Source of the DNA: a bacterium
Lineage (GTDB): Bacteria; Moduliflexota; Moduliflexia; Moduliflexales; JAUQPW01
Assembly (NCBI GenBank): GCA_030550175.1
Contig: JAUQPW010000063.1
Coordinates: forward strand, 1 to 33,088
DNA: 33,088 nucleotides
Direction: 5' to 3'
Made by a program: the position numbers and the translations under genes. Shown here one piece after another: positions 23,721-31,910 of the stretch (its first letter is position 1; every line of letters begins with the position of its first letter). A model generated the notes under the pieces. It searched no databases, had not been told where the DNA came from, and saw nothing but the letters and a program-made list of their open reading frames with translations.

Positions 23721-25388
23721 ATGATAGAAGGTAATTTAAAAGAACTCATCGTGGAAGCCCTTGTACGGGCCAAAGAAGCAGGGAAGTTGAAGTACTCTCA
23801 ACTCCCGGAAATCATTCTCGAACGACCTGCCGAGAAAAGTTATGGGGATATTACGACTACGGTAGCCATGACCCTGGCTTCCCAGGAACGAAAACCTCCC
23901 CGGGTTATTGCGGATATTATCCTGAAACATATGAGTCCGACGCCTTCTTGGATTGAAAGATGGGAGATCGCAGGACCCGGTTTTATAAACTTTTACCTAT
24001 CTCCATCTTTCTGGCATAACCAACTCCTGTTCGTTTTAAACCGGGGAGATCGATTTGGGTCTTCGGATTATGGAAAAGGGATGCGTATCCAGGTAGAATT
24101 TGTGAGCGCAAATCCAACCGGACCCCTTCATGTGGGACACGGGCGAAATGCTGCGGTAGGGGATGTGTTGGCACGGATCTTGACTTTTAGTGGGTATCAG
24201 GTAGAAAAGGAGTTTTATATCAATGATTTCGGCAATCAAATCGAGCTCCTGGGACAGTCCGTGTGGAGTCGATACATGGAGTTGAATGGGAAACCTGTAC
24301 CATTTCCGGAAAATGGATATCATGGAGATTATGTTTATGATATAGCCAGAGAAATCATAGCCAGGAAGGGGTCCGAGTTTGTAGAGAAGGATCCTGCAGA
24401 GGTTCTTCCTTTTTTTGCAGAATTCGCTTCTCAGGTTATGCTGGAACGAATTAAAGCCGATTTAGAGGCATTTCGCGTCACCTTTGATAGCTGGTTTAGT
24501 GAGAAAAGCCTATATCAGAATGGATCTGTAGCCCAGGTATTGGAGACCCTTAAATCAAAGGGCTTCATTTATGAGCAAGAAGGCGCTCTTTGGTTTCGAT
24601 CTACTCAGTTTGGAGACGATAAAGATCGGGTGGTTATTCGCTCAGATGGACGTCCTACTTACCTGGCTTCGGATATAGCCTATCATCAAAATAAGCTTCA
24701 ACGGGGTTTTTCAAAGCTGATCAATGTTTGGGGAGCCGATCACGGAGGTTATGTTCCTCGTGTAAAAGGAATTATAAAGGCCCTGGGCTACCCGGAGGAT
24801 ATCCTATCGGTCGTTCTCATTCAACTGGTTCGGTTGATGCGAGAAGGCGTGGAAGTTAAAATATCTAAACGGTCGGGAAAGCTTATTTTACTCTCCGATC
24901 TTGTTGAAGAGGTAGGCGTGGATGCGGCCCGGTTTTTCTTTACCATGCGACGCACAGATAGCCACCTGGACTTTGATTTAGAATTGGCCAAAAGCCAATC
25001 TAAAGATAACCCGGTTTATTATGTCCAATACGTTCATGCCAGAATCTGTAGTCTTTTTCGAGAAGCTAAGAAACTCAGTATAGCCTTACCTTCTCCCCAG
25101 GAAGTAGATCTAAACCGGTTAAATTCTGAAGAGGAGCTTTCTTTAATTAAAGAACTCTATCATTTTCCTAAAGTGGTCATCGAGAGTGCGCTTTTTCTGG
25201 AACCTCATCGTATCACTTTCTACCTTCAAAACCTGGCGAGCATTTTTCACAGCTACTATAATAAATACCGCTTTATCAGCGAGGACCTGACCCTAACCGG
25301 AGCAAGACTCACTCTGGCCAAAGGGGTTCAGATCGTTTTAAAAAATGCCCTGGATCTGTTGGGCGTATCGGCTCCAGAAGTGATGTAG
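23721..25388 (+). CDS. argS: Arginyl-tRNA synthetase
   Basis: A 555-residue class I synthetase (561 if a GTG at 23703 is used). The N-terminal Add-1 domain leads to the catalytic core with the HIGH motif as HVGH (residues ~137-140, in ANPTGPLHVGHGRNA). The KMSKS loop is KISKRSGKL followed by LLSDLVEEVGVDAARFFF, and a C-terminal DALR anticodon-binding domain ends LLGVSAPEVM. It charges tRNA-Arg with arginine. I prefer the ATG at 23721 because the GTG lies inside the predicted promoter. No ribosome binding site precedes it. The SPOR-domain protein follows and may be co-transcribed. Confidence 0.95.
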   Translation: MIEGNLKELIVEALVRAKEAGKLKYSQLPEIILERPAEKSYGDITTTVAMTLASQERKPPRVIADIILKHMSPTPSWIERWEIAGPGFINFYLSPSFWHNQLLFVLNRGDRFGSSDYGKGMRIQVEFVSANPTGPLHVGHGRNAAVGDVLARILTFSGYQVEKEFYINDFGNQIELLGQSVWSRYMELNGKPVPFPENGYHGDYVYDIAREIIARKGSEFVEKDPAEVLPFFAEFASQVMLERIKADLEAFRVTFDSWFSEKSLYQNGSVAQVLETLKSKGFIYEQEGALWFRSTQFGDDKDRVVIRSDGRPTYLASDIAYHQNKLQRGFSKLINVWGADHGGYVPRVKGIIKALGYPEDILSVVLIQLVRLMREGVEVKISKRSGKLILLSDLVEEVGVDAARFFFTMRRTDSHLDFDLELAKSQSKDNPVYYVQYVHARICSLFREAKKLSIALPSPQEVDLNRLNSEEELSLIKELYHFPKVVIESALFLEPHRITFYLQNLASIFHSYYNKYRFISEDLTLTGARLTLAKGVQIVLKNALDLLGVSAPEVM

Positions 25389-25394
25389 CAAAAT

Positions 25395-25455
25395 CCAGAA
25401 GTCAGGAGTCAAAGGTCAGGAACCAGAGTCAAAAATTCTGGCTGCTGACTTCTGG
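25395..25455. repeat. Inverted repeat between argS and the SPOR gene
   Basis: CCAGAAGTCAG (25395-25405) pairs with CTGACTTCTGG (25445-25455). The loop repeats variants of the same words (GGAGTCA, GGTCAGG). It resembles the simple GAAGTCAG-type intergenic repeats seen in many environmental bacteria. It ends 18 bases before the next start codon and could affect that gene's translation. Confidence 0.55.
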
Positions 25456-25473
25456 CTTCTGGATCTGTTAGGT

Positions 25474-26298
25474 ATGAAGAATCTTAACAAGATTAGAGGT
25501 AAGAGAGAATTTCATTTTGATGATAAAGAGCTTATCGCTTTAGGAATCTGTTCGACCCTTTTAATCTTTTTGGTTCTTTGGTTAGGTATTTTAATCGGTA
25601 AGGGAAATCAAGCTCAGGAGATGACCAAACTGGAAGAGAACCTCCCCCTCACCCTGTCTTCATCGGATAATCCTTCTTCAACCCAGCAAGCTCATATCCC
25701 CTCCGGAGGAAAACTAAAGGAGGAGTCCAAGCATGCTTCTTCTTCACAACCGGGAGAACCTAAACGGGATTTAAAGTTGAGTTACTATACCGTCCTCCAA
25801 GATGCCGAGCAACCTAAAGACCAGAGCGTTAAACAACCGAAAGCTAACCCCGACCTGTCGGTTGCCAAATCAGATTCTAAAGAATTGAACACAGGTCAAA
25901 CGACCGAGGATTCGAAAAAGGAGGGGGTTTCCAAAGAAGGATCCGGTATAGAAGCTGCCTCAGAACCCCGAAGAACGGACAGTTTACCGCAAGTACCTTC
26001 TAAAAAGCCGGAAGAACCCGTGAAAAATAATTTTGAGTCTGAATCTGCGGTCTACACCGTTCAAGTTGCTTCCAGCCAGAATCGGGAAGAATCTGAATTA
26101 CTCCGAAACCAACTTCGAGAAAAGGGCTATGACGCAACCCTTATCTCCGTTAATTTGGGCCCACAAGGGATTTGGTATCGAGTTCGGGTTGGAAACCTGA
26201 AAGATCGAATGGAAGCCGAACGCTTAAAAAAGGAACTCCAGGAAAGATTTTCCGTTTTAGCCAGGAATCCCCTGATTGTAAGGGGAAGTGAACAATAA
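25474..26298 (+). CDS. SPOR-domain inner-membrane protein
   Basis: A 274-residue protein: a short cytosolic N-terminus, one transmembrane helix (about residues 20-42, GICSTLLIFLVLWLGILIG), a long Pro/Ser/Lys/Glu-rich periplasmic linker, and a C-terminal SPOR domain (about 192-272, AVYTVQVASSQNREESELL to VRVGNLKDRMEAERLKKEL). SPOR domains bind denuded peptidoglycan at the division septum, so a role in cell division or wall remodelling like FtsN or DedD is likely by architecture. The ribosome binding site is weak (TTAGGT). It lies 85 bases after argS and is probably expressed with it. Confidence 0.85.
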   Translation: MKNLNKIRGKREFHFDDKELIALGICSTLLIFLVLWLGILIGKGNQAQEMTKLEENLPLTLSSSDNPSSTQQAHIPSGGKLKEESKHASSSQPGEPKRDLKLSYYTVLQDAEQPKDQSVKQPKANPDLSVAKSDSKELNTGQTTEDSKKEGVSKEGSGIEAASEPRRTDSLPQVPSKKPEEPVKNNFESESAVYTVQVASSQNREESELLRNQLREKGYDATLISVNLGPQGIWYRVRVGNLKDRMEAERLKKELQERFSVLARNPLIVRGSEQ

Positions 26299-26347
26299 AA
26301 GGTGTAGGGGTATAGAGGCCTGTGGAAGCAGGTTCCTGGATCACCCC

Positions 26348-26677
26348 TTATAATTCCCGCTCTTCTTTTTCCCGGATCCTCATCTGCCGGTCCCATTTTT
26401 CTTTAAAGATAGAATATCTTTGGGCAAGATTTTCAAACTTAAAACGATGCAGGGTCCTGGAAATGACTTTAGTTTTCCATTTTTGGATCAAAAACTCGGT
26501 TTGGGTTCTTAACTCTTTCGGTTCCTTATAGATTTTACGGGCGAAGAAATCCTCATACAATTTAATGAGTTGTCTTAGGTTTCCGTCAATAACCTGTAAA
26601 TCCACTTCAATATCATCCCTTTTAACCTCAAATTTTTTCCTTAAATCATTCTGTTTTCTTCTATCATAAGGCAGCAA
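26348..26677 (-). CDS. Small basic conserved protein (possibly MXAN_5187 C-terminal domain type)
   Basis: A 109-residue, highly charged helical protein. The order IDGNLRQLIKLYEDFFARK, EPKELRTQTEFLIQKW, RTLHRFKFENLAQRYSIFKEKWDRQMR resembles the domain named after Myxococcus MXAN_5187, known mainly from deltaproteobacteria and without assigned function. I recall it from the pattern (Y-E-x-F-F, R-F-x-F-x-x-L, W-x-R) and am not certain. It has no signal or membrane segment. It lies 10 bases downstream of uvrC on the same strand, so it is part of that operon. Confidence 0.65.
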   Translation of the reverse strand: MLPYDRRKQNDLRKKFEVKRDDIEVDLQVIDGNLRQLIKLYEDFFARKIYKEPKELRTQTEFLIQKWKTKVISRTLHRFKFENLAQRYSIFKEKWDRQMRIREKEEREL

Positions 26678-26687
26678 GGTGGACCTC

Positions 26688-28601
26688 CTATCTTCCCTCT
26701 ATAGGTAGAGGCATGGACCCTCTTATCCTATCCATGGGGAGGGTTGGGGTAGGAGTAAGGAACTGTCGAATGGTTTCGGCCAATTTTCTGTTGATGAGAG
26801 GTACTTTCAGAAGTTCCTCTACAGAAGCTTCTCGAATCTTTTGAATATTTCCAAAATGCTTCAGAAGGGCTTTCTTCCTCTGAGGTCCTACCCCTGGAAT
26901 CTCATCCAGAATCGAATGGAGCGTTGCCTTTTTCCGCACCGTTCTATGGTAAGTTACTGCAAACCGATGGGCTTCATCTCGAATTCTTTGAAGAAGCTGT
27001 AATTCTTTGGACTCCCGTGGCAGAATCAAAGGATCCCCTTCGGGCTTTAGAAAGATTTTTTCCTTATCCGTTTCAGAATATTTGACACCTTTGGCCTTAG
27101 CAAGACCGATTACATCGGGATGGCGTACACGAAGTTCTTCCAAAACTTCCAAAGCTGCACTCAATTGACCCTTCCCTCCATCAATGACAATAAGATCTGG
27201 GAGTTCAAGACCCTCCTTTAAAACCCGACTATACCTCCTTCGGAGCACTTCCCGCATCATTCCAAAATCATCCGGTCCGGGGGTATATTTGATTTTAAAC
27301 TTTTTGTATTCCGATCTGGCAGCTTTTCCATCTTTCCAGACCACCATGGACCCTACAGCATACCCTCCCTGAATGTTAGACATATCAAAGGCTTCAATGT
27401 GAACGGGAAGATTTCTGAGAGCCAGGCTTTTCTGGAGTTGTTCTAAAACCTCGGGGCCTTCTCCGGATCCGATCTCGATTTCTTCCCTTAGGGCAAGTTC
27501 TGCATTTTTAAAGGCCATATCTACAAGTCGTTTCTTTTTTCCCCGTTGAGGGACTATGAGGCTAACCTTTTTTCCCTTACGGCGCGATAACCACTCGGAA
27601 AGAATTTCCTCATCGCCGATCGGTTCTGGAAGAACGATTTCTTCCGGAATGAATACCTCCCTGGCATAAAACTGCTTGATGAAGGAGGTTAATATCTCTG
27701 CCTTTTCAGGTTCGTCGGAGCGGGTTAAATTAAAATCGCTTCGCCCAACTATCACTCCGTTTCGGATGAAAAACATCTGAACATTCACTAGATCCCCCTG
27801 TACGGCATAGGCCAGGATATCTTGATTTTCAAACCCCATGGAAATGACCTTCTGACGCTCCATGACTTTTTGAACAGCCATGATCTGATCCCGAATTTTA
27901 GCAGCCTGTTCAAATTCCAGGTTGGCGGCTTTCTCTTCCATCTTGGCCTGAAGGCTTTTAACCAGATCTTCCTTCTTGCCTTCCAAAAAGAGCCGGACCT
28001 CTTGAACCAGTCTATCGTATTCTTCTTTCGTACACATGGCCGCACAAGGCCCGATACATTGCCCGATTTGATAGTCCAGGCAAGGCCGTTCCATACAATG
28101 GAAGCTGATGTTATAGGTACATTGACGGATGGGAAAGATTTTATGGATAAGTTTCAAAGTCTTCCACAGGGCATTGGAGGGAATATAAGGGCCGAAGTAA
28201 AGGGCTCCATCTTTCTTGATTTTACGAACCGCAATAACTCGAGGAAACTCCTCCTGCAGGGTTAATTTGAGGTAGGGAAAATTCTTATCATCTTTGAGGA
28301 CCACATTAAATTTAGGCTTGTGTTTCTTGATGAGGGTCCCTTCCAGAATGAGAGCTTCCAATTCAGAGTCCGTGACAATATATTCCAGGTCTGCAATTTG
28401 AGAGACCATGGTATCGACTTTCGGAGATAGGGAACGGGATTCTTGAAAGTAGGAACGTACCCGATTTTTTAAAGATCTCGCCTTTCCCACATAGATGATC
28501 CGCCCTTCCGCATCTTTCATTAGATATACCCCGGGAGCATCCGGCAGGTGTTGAAGCTTCCGGAATAAATTATCTGATTTACTCATCTTGTTCTCGGTCA
28601 T
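26688..28601 (-). CDS. uvrC: UvrABC excision nuclease subunit C
   Basis: A 637-residue protein with the full UvrC layout. It has an N-terminal GIY-YIG nuclease (PGVYLMKDAEGRIIYVGKA, about residues 23-41) for the 3' incision, the Cys-rich patch (CTYNISFHCMERPCL, QCIGPC) typical of UvrC, and the UVR motif binding UvrB (LEFEQAAKIRDQI). An RNase H-like domain (FDMSNIQGGYAVGSMVV, VIDGGKGQLSAAL) makes the 5' cut, and C-terminal helix-hairpin-helix motifs (DEIPGVGPQRKKALLKHFG) follow. The last ~22 residues (TPTPTLPMDRIRGSMPLP and on) look like a translated intergenic repeat rather than family sequence. The start overlaps the preceding membrane-protein gene by 23 bases. Met6 (28586) is an alternative. 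Confidence 0.95.
   Translation of the reverse strand: MTENKMSKSDNLFRKLQHLPDAPGVYLMKDAEGRIIYVGKARSLKNRVRSYFQESRSLSPKVDTMVSQIADLEYIVTDSELEALILEGTLIKKHKPKFNVVLKDDKNFPYLKLTLQEEFPRVIAVRKIKKDGALYFGPYIPSNALWKTLKLIHKIFPIRQCTYNISFHCMERPCLDYQIGQCIGPCAAMCTKEEYDRLVQEVRLFLEGKKEDLVKSLQAKMEEKAANLEFEQAAKIRDQIMAVQKVMERQKVISMGFENQDILAYAVQGDLVNVQMFFIRNGVIVGRSDFNLTRSDEPEKAEILTSFIKQFYAREVFIPEEIVLPEPIGDEEILSEWLSRRKGKKVSLIVPQRGKKKRLVDMAFKNAELALREEIEIGSGEGPEVLEQLQKSLALRNLPVHIEAFDMSNIQGGYAVGSMVVWKDGKAARSEYKKFKIKYTPGPDDFGMMREVLRRRYSRVLKEGLELPDLIVIDGGKGQLSAALEVLEELRVRHPDVIGLAKAKGVKYSETDKEKIFLKPEGDPLILPRESKELQLLQRIRDEAHRFAVTYHRTVRKKATLHSILDEIPGVGPQRKKALLKHFGNIQKIREASVEELLKVPLINRKLAETIRQFLTPTPTLPMDRIRGSMPLPIEGR
26690..26752. 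repeat. Palindromic repeat forming the 3' end of uvrC
   Basis: It contains CCTCTA/TAGAGG and CATGGA/TCCATG inverted pairs and resembles dispersed repeats that translate as TPTLP...RGS. It replaced the original stop region of uvrC and supplies the last codons. Confidence 0.45.
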
Positions 28602-28971
28602 GGGAATCTGAATTCCTGGAGAATCTTCTTAGAATCTTTCTTTTAAGAAGCGTAAATCGGGCGTAAGGTTGGGGGTATTTTCTTTTCAGCCATTTTAGAA
28701 TTCGGTTAGCCGTTTCGCTTTCCTTAGAAAGAATCGCTAATCCAATGGCCAGGAATAGAAAACCTTGCAGTATAGGAAGAAATAACCCAATCACTCCCAG
28801 AATCAAAAAAAACCAACCTACTACCAGGATAAGAATTCGCCTTACAACCGGAGTCCAATAGATAAATTTCACGCTTGAACTTTTAATTCTGGATACTCTT
28901 CGGAAAAGCAACCAGGTAAATAGTAAACTTAAGCTACTATAAAGTACATACTCTAATAAATCCTGTTCCAT
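28579..28971 (-). CDS. Small membrane protein, PGPGW/DUF454-like
   Basis: A 130-residue protein with an N-terminal hydrophobic segment (about 7-24), then a helical pair around RRILILVVGWFFLILGVIGLFLPILQGFLFLAIGLAILS (about 44-82), followed by a basic tail LKWLKRKYPQPYARF. The arrangement (Arg-rich entry, G-W, L-P-x-L-x-G, G-L-x-x-L-S) matches the PGPGW or DUF454 small membrane proteins, though the PGPGW core is degenerate. The function is unknown. GGAG lies just before the ATG. The stop overlaps the uvrC start, making it the first gene of a three-gene operon. Confidence 0.7.
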   Translation of the reverse strand: MEQDLLEYVLYSSLSLLFTWLLFRRVSRIKSSSVKFIYWTPVVRRILILVVGWFFLILGVIGLFLPILQGFLFLAIGLAILSKESETANRILKWLKRKYPQPYARFTLLKRKILRRFSRNSDSHDREQDE

Positions 28972-28981
28972 CTACTCCATT

Positions 28982-29010
28982 AATATTGGTTATCTTACAA
29001 GGTATGTCAA
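28982..29010 (-). promoter_or_regulatory. Possible promoter of the membrane protein / uvrC operon
   Basis: On the minus strand there is TTGACA (29005-29010), a 17-base spacer and AATATT (28982-28987, 4 of 6). The predicted start leaves only a few bases before the ATG at 28971, so the mRNA would be nearly leaderless, or the real start is elsewhere. Confidence 0.35.
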
Positions 29011-29027
29011 GGAAACAAGTTAGTCTG

Positions 29028-29162
29028 GTAACTGTAACAAGTTAGTAGGGGTCACTTTTTCTGTCTGAACCCCCCCCTGGCCCCCCCTCCCCCCGTATAC
29101 GGGGGGATTAGAGGGGGGGCCAGGGGGGGTTCTTTTTCCACCTACTAAATTGATACGGATAT
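29028..29162. mobile_element. Palindromic MITE-like element, copy 2 (135 bp)
   Basis: The left end GTAACTGTAACAAGTTAGTAGG-type and the right end CCTACTAAATTGATACGGAT mirror copy 1. The core has a perfect palindrome CCCCCCGTATACGGGGGG (29090-29107) inside C-rich and G-rich arms. It is non-coding and lies between the ester cyclase and the uvrC operon. No clear target duplication is visible here. Confidence 0.7.
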
Positions 29163-29206
29163 GTTAGGCGAGCAGGCACACAGGCGTCTCGCCTGCTTTC
29201 TCAAAC

Positions 29207-29674
29207 CTAACCCGATCCTCGAAGTTGTTGAAGCAGTCCATAAACGTCCCCCAGGACCCCTACTTCTGCTATTTTTTCGTCATAAAAGTGGAAGACCGTA
29301 GCACCGGCATACTCCACGAAACGCCTCGTCGGAGGGATACCGAAGATTGTACCCCAGTGGGTACCCCGGTAGGTAAGCCTGGCAAAGGCCCGATCGTTTT
29401 CCGAAATGATTTCCTCCACGTGATTGGTGAAATCAGGAAAGGCCATCTGTATTTCATCCAGGTACTCTGCAAATCCAGAGTGGCCGAACTTCTCCTCACC
29501 GAGGGAGCCTCGAAACTTGATATGATCGGTAAGTAGCTCAGGAATCTTACGCTTATCAAAGTGATTCCATAACTCTTCGTAGAATCGTCGAATCAAGTCA
29601 CGGTTTCTGTTCTTCCTCCTTGCACCCCCTGCAGCTATCCAACCCACGGTGAACCTAAGCAACCTCAGATTCAT
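29207..29674 (-). CDS. SnoaL-like ester cyclase / polyketide cyclase family protein
   Basis: The NTF2-like core starts at NRNRDLIRRFYEELWNHFD and has LLTDHIKFRGSLGEEKFGHSGF, MAFPDFTNHVEEIISENDRAF, RLTYRGTHWGTIFGIPPTRR and GATVFHFYDEKIAEV, which is the SnoaL ester-cyclase pattern. Members act on small molecules or have unknown roles. The frame stays open further upstream (to 29806), but that part only shadows arsN2, so I place the start at Met 29674. The exact start is unsure, because no good ribosome binding site is seen. It overlaps the end of arsN2 by about 20 bases and is probably co-expressed. Confidence 0.75.
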   Translation of the reverse strand: MNLRLLRFTVGWIAAGGARRKNRNRDLIRRFYEELWNHFDKRKIPELLTDHIKFRGSLGEEKFGHSGFAEYLDEIQMAFPDFTNHVEEIISENDRAFARLTYRGTHWGTIFGIPPTRRFVEYAGATVFHFYDEKIAEVGVLGDVYGLLQQLRGSG

Positions 29675-30128
29675 GGGACGTTGGCTTAAGTGTTGGATTA
29701 ACCGACAATTGCTTGACCATGAGCACTGAACTGACCGGGCAGAGGGTCGAAAACTCGGACGTACGTTGAATCTCCGGAGGGGCCATTTCCCTTGGAATCC
29801 CCTCATAACCCAACCGTTTAAAGAAGCGTTCCGCTGTGGTGGTCAGGAGATATAGCCAAACGACACCCTTTGCTCGCGCAACGCCTTCCGCATATGCTAC
29901 GAGAGCTGAACCCAGTCCCTTAGACCGGCTTCGCGGAGAAACAACCAGGGATCGAAGTAAACCGACCGGGCCATCTAATTCGAGACCGACGACCCCTTCA
30001 ACCTCACCATTAACTTCGCAGGCGAAGAAGGTTTTCAGCTTTTCGGGCGTGATATCCAAGGTCGGTAACTCTGCCTCCAATAGCAGCTGTTTTACCGTTG
30101 ATTCGGGTGGACTTATAAGGATCTTCAC
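29655..30128 (-). CDS. arsN2: ArsN2-type GNAT acetyltransferase (arsenic resistance N-acetyltransferase family)
   Basis: A 157-residue GNAT protein. It reads TVKQLLLEAELPTLDITPEKL, GVVGLELDGPVGLLRSLVVSP, then the acetyl-CoA loop RSRSKGLGSALV, WLYLLTTTAERFFKRLGYEG and IQRTSEFSTLCPVSSVLM. The LLTTTA and EFSTLCP strings are hallmarks of ArsN2. ArsN-type enzymes acetylate organoarsenicals or related toxins, but the exact substrate of ArsN2 is less settled. There is no arsR, arsB or arsC nearby. The start is a GTG at 30126-30128 with GGGAGGT 5 bases upstream. The last ~18 residues extend past the usual end and overlap the ester cyclase gene. Confidence 0.82.
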   Translation of the reverse strand: MKILISPPESTVKQLLLEAELPTLDITPEKLKTFFACEVNGEVEGVVGLELDGPVGLLRSLVVSPRSRSKGLGSALVAYAEGVARAKGVVWLYLLTTTAERFFKRLGYEGIPREMAPPEIQRTSEFSTLCPVSSVLMVKQLSVNPTLKPTSHESEVA

Positions 30129-30470
30129 CTCTACCTCCCGTCCCTCTTTATCAACTAACTGGATACTCGACCATCCCTCGTCGTAAAAAGTTGACTATTA
30201 GGCTCTCTTATATCATCTCTCCATGGAAACACCTCTTAAACTGTAGGGACGGTCCCAGGAGGCCGTCCTGTTTAAGGGTGATCCCAAGGGTCATTCCCAC
30301 TCAATGAAGATTTATAAGTAGAATATCGAAAGAAGATCTGACGGTCAAGCAAAAACTGCTGAATCGGTTACCAGATAATACCGGTCGGTAGTAAAATGGA
30401 GTTAAAGTAGGGATAAGGGGATAGAAGAGTATGGGGACCCTATCCCCATACTCTGAGGAAGGGTTTTTAT
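30129..30470. other. Intergenic region between htrA and arsN2
   Basis: There is no gene here. It holds a small GACGG/CCGTC hairpin (about 30246-30268) and the htrA-side hairpin at 30426-30454. No clear promoter hexamers for arsN2 were found. Confidence 0.5.
30426..30454 (-). terminator. Strong hairpin downstream of htrA
   Basis: A 12-bp perfect stem (AGAGTATGGGGA and its complement) with a 5-nt loop starts 16 bases beyond the htrA stop. It lacks a U-run, so it may be a rho-assisted or mRNA-stabilising structure. Confidence 0.45.
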
Positions 30471-31910
30471 TTAGCGTTTCAGGATCAGGTAGAAGGTACT
30501 GTCTCCTCGACGAATCAAAAACAGGATCTGATCGCTTTTGCCTGCTTTGGCTATGGCCCGGTTATAATCGCTGAGGTTTCTGATTTCTTGACGGTTAACC
30601 TCTTTAATGAGATCTCCTCGCTGAAGTCCGGACTCGTCGGCCAGGCTACCGGGTTCTACCTCAACCACCACCACGCCATGATCTCCTTCATAACCCAGTC
30701 TGGAAGCCAGGTCTGGCGTCAAGTTCTGTACCTGAATTCCAAGTTCTGAGACTTCTTTTCCTGGAACCCCGGCCGAAGCTATCTCTGCGGGAAGTTCTGC
30801 GATCTCCACGGTTAATGTTTGGTGATGACCATCTCGAAGGATTTCAATAGGAACTTTCTCTCCAACAGGAGTTGAGGCTACCATATTCCGGAGTTGATTG
30901 GGATCGTTGACTTCTCGATTCCCATATCGGATGATGATATCTCCTCGTTTAAAACCGGCTCTTTCCGCCGGACTTCCTTTGGTTACATCCCCGACCAGAA
31001 CCCCTTCCGCTTTACTTAAACCGAAACTCTTGGCTACATCTTCGGTAACGGGTTGAATCTGGACCCCCAGCCAGCCCCGGACAATTTTACCGTTTTCGAT
31101 CAAACTCTGCATGATACTCCTGGCCATATTGATGGGGATAGCAAAACCGATTCCCTGATAACCTCCACTTTGACTGAAGATAGCAGTATTGATACCGATG
31201 ACTTCCCCTTCCAGGTTTACCAGAGGACCTCCACTGTTTCCAGGATTGATGGCGGCATCTGTCTGGATAAAATCTTCATAGTCGGCAATACCCATGTTCG
31301 CCCGACCTTTAGCACTGATGACTCCCACGGTTACCGTTTGATTCAATCCAAAGGGATTACCAATGGCAATGACCCAATCTCCCACGTCGATATCATCGGA
31401 GTTTCCCAGTCTGGCTACCGGCAGGTCTTTGGCCTTAATTTGGATGACGGCTACATCGGATTTAGGATCGGTTCCAACGACCTTGGCCGTGAATTCTCGC
31501 TTGTCGGCTAAGGTTACTTTAATTTCATCGGCCTTGCCGACCACATGATTATTGGTCAGAATATATCCTTTCTCGCTGACAATAACTCCGGAACCCAGAC
31601 CTCGATTTTTAAATTCTCTGGGAATCCCAAAGAACCGTTCAAAAAAGTCATCTCCAAAGAAATCCCGGAAAGGATCGTTACGAAATCCAAACCGAGAGGG
31701 TCTGAACGTTTGAACAACACTGATATTAACAACCGTCGGGGTGACTTTCTTGGCTACCGCCCTAAAAGAAAAACTCATTTTCTGGAGATCCTGGATTTGC
31801 CTTTCATCGGCAAAAGACGGTAAGGATGGCTTTATCCTTACATCCAGAATCCCTATCAGAAATAATAGAATGAGTCCTAGGACTATCCAGGTGGCTTTTG
31901 ACTTAAACAT
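30471..31910 (-). CDS. HtrA/DegP-family periplasmic serine protease
   Basis: A 479-residue protein: N-terminal anchor or signal (about residues 7-24, TWIVLGLILLFLIGILDV), a flexible segment with FxxFFGDDFFERFFG typical of DegP-like LA loops, a trypsin-fold protease with the catalytic triad His122 (TNNHVVG), Asp152 (SDVAVI) and Ser226 (INPGNSGGPL), and two PDZ domains (about 280-375 and 385-478). It degrades or refolds damaged envelope proteins. The start is well set: AAAAGGAGG lies about 10 bases before the ATG. The upstream region carries a large palindromic element whose end comes within about 40 bases of the start. The Hsp20 gene is the next gene upstream. Confidence 0.94.
   Translation of the reverse strand: MFKSKATWIVLGLILLFLIGILDVRIKPSLPSFADERQIQDLQKMSFSFRAVAKKVTPTVVNISVVQTFRPSRFGFRNDPFRDFFGDDFFERFFGIPREFKNRGLGSGVIVSEKGYILTNNHVVGKADEIKVTLADKREFTAKVVGTDPKSDVAVIQIKAKDLPVARLGNSDDIDVGDWVIAIGNPFGLNQTVTVGVISAKGRANMGIADYEDFIQTDAAINPGNSGGPLVNLEGEVIGINTAIFSQSGGYQGIGFAIPINMARSIMQSLIENGKIVRGWLGVQIQPVTEDVAKSFGLSKAEGVLVGDVTKGSPAERAGFKRGDIIIRYGNREVNDPNQLRNMVASTPVGEKVPIEILRDGHHQTLTVEIAELPAEIASAGVPGKEVSELGIQVQNLTPDLASRLGYEGDHGVVVVEVEPGSLADESGLQRGDLIKEVNRQEIRNLSDYNRAIAKAGKSDQILFLIRRGDSTFYLILKR

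Noticed and set aside
29207..29806. Long version of the ester cyclase starting at 29806
   Set aside because: The first ~44 residues only shadow arsN2 and are Arg/Ser-rich without family similarity, so the later start is preferred.
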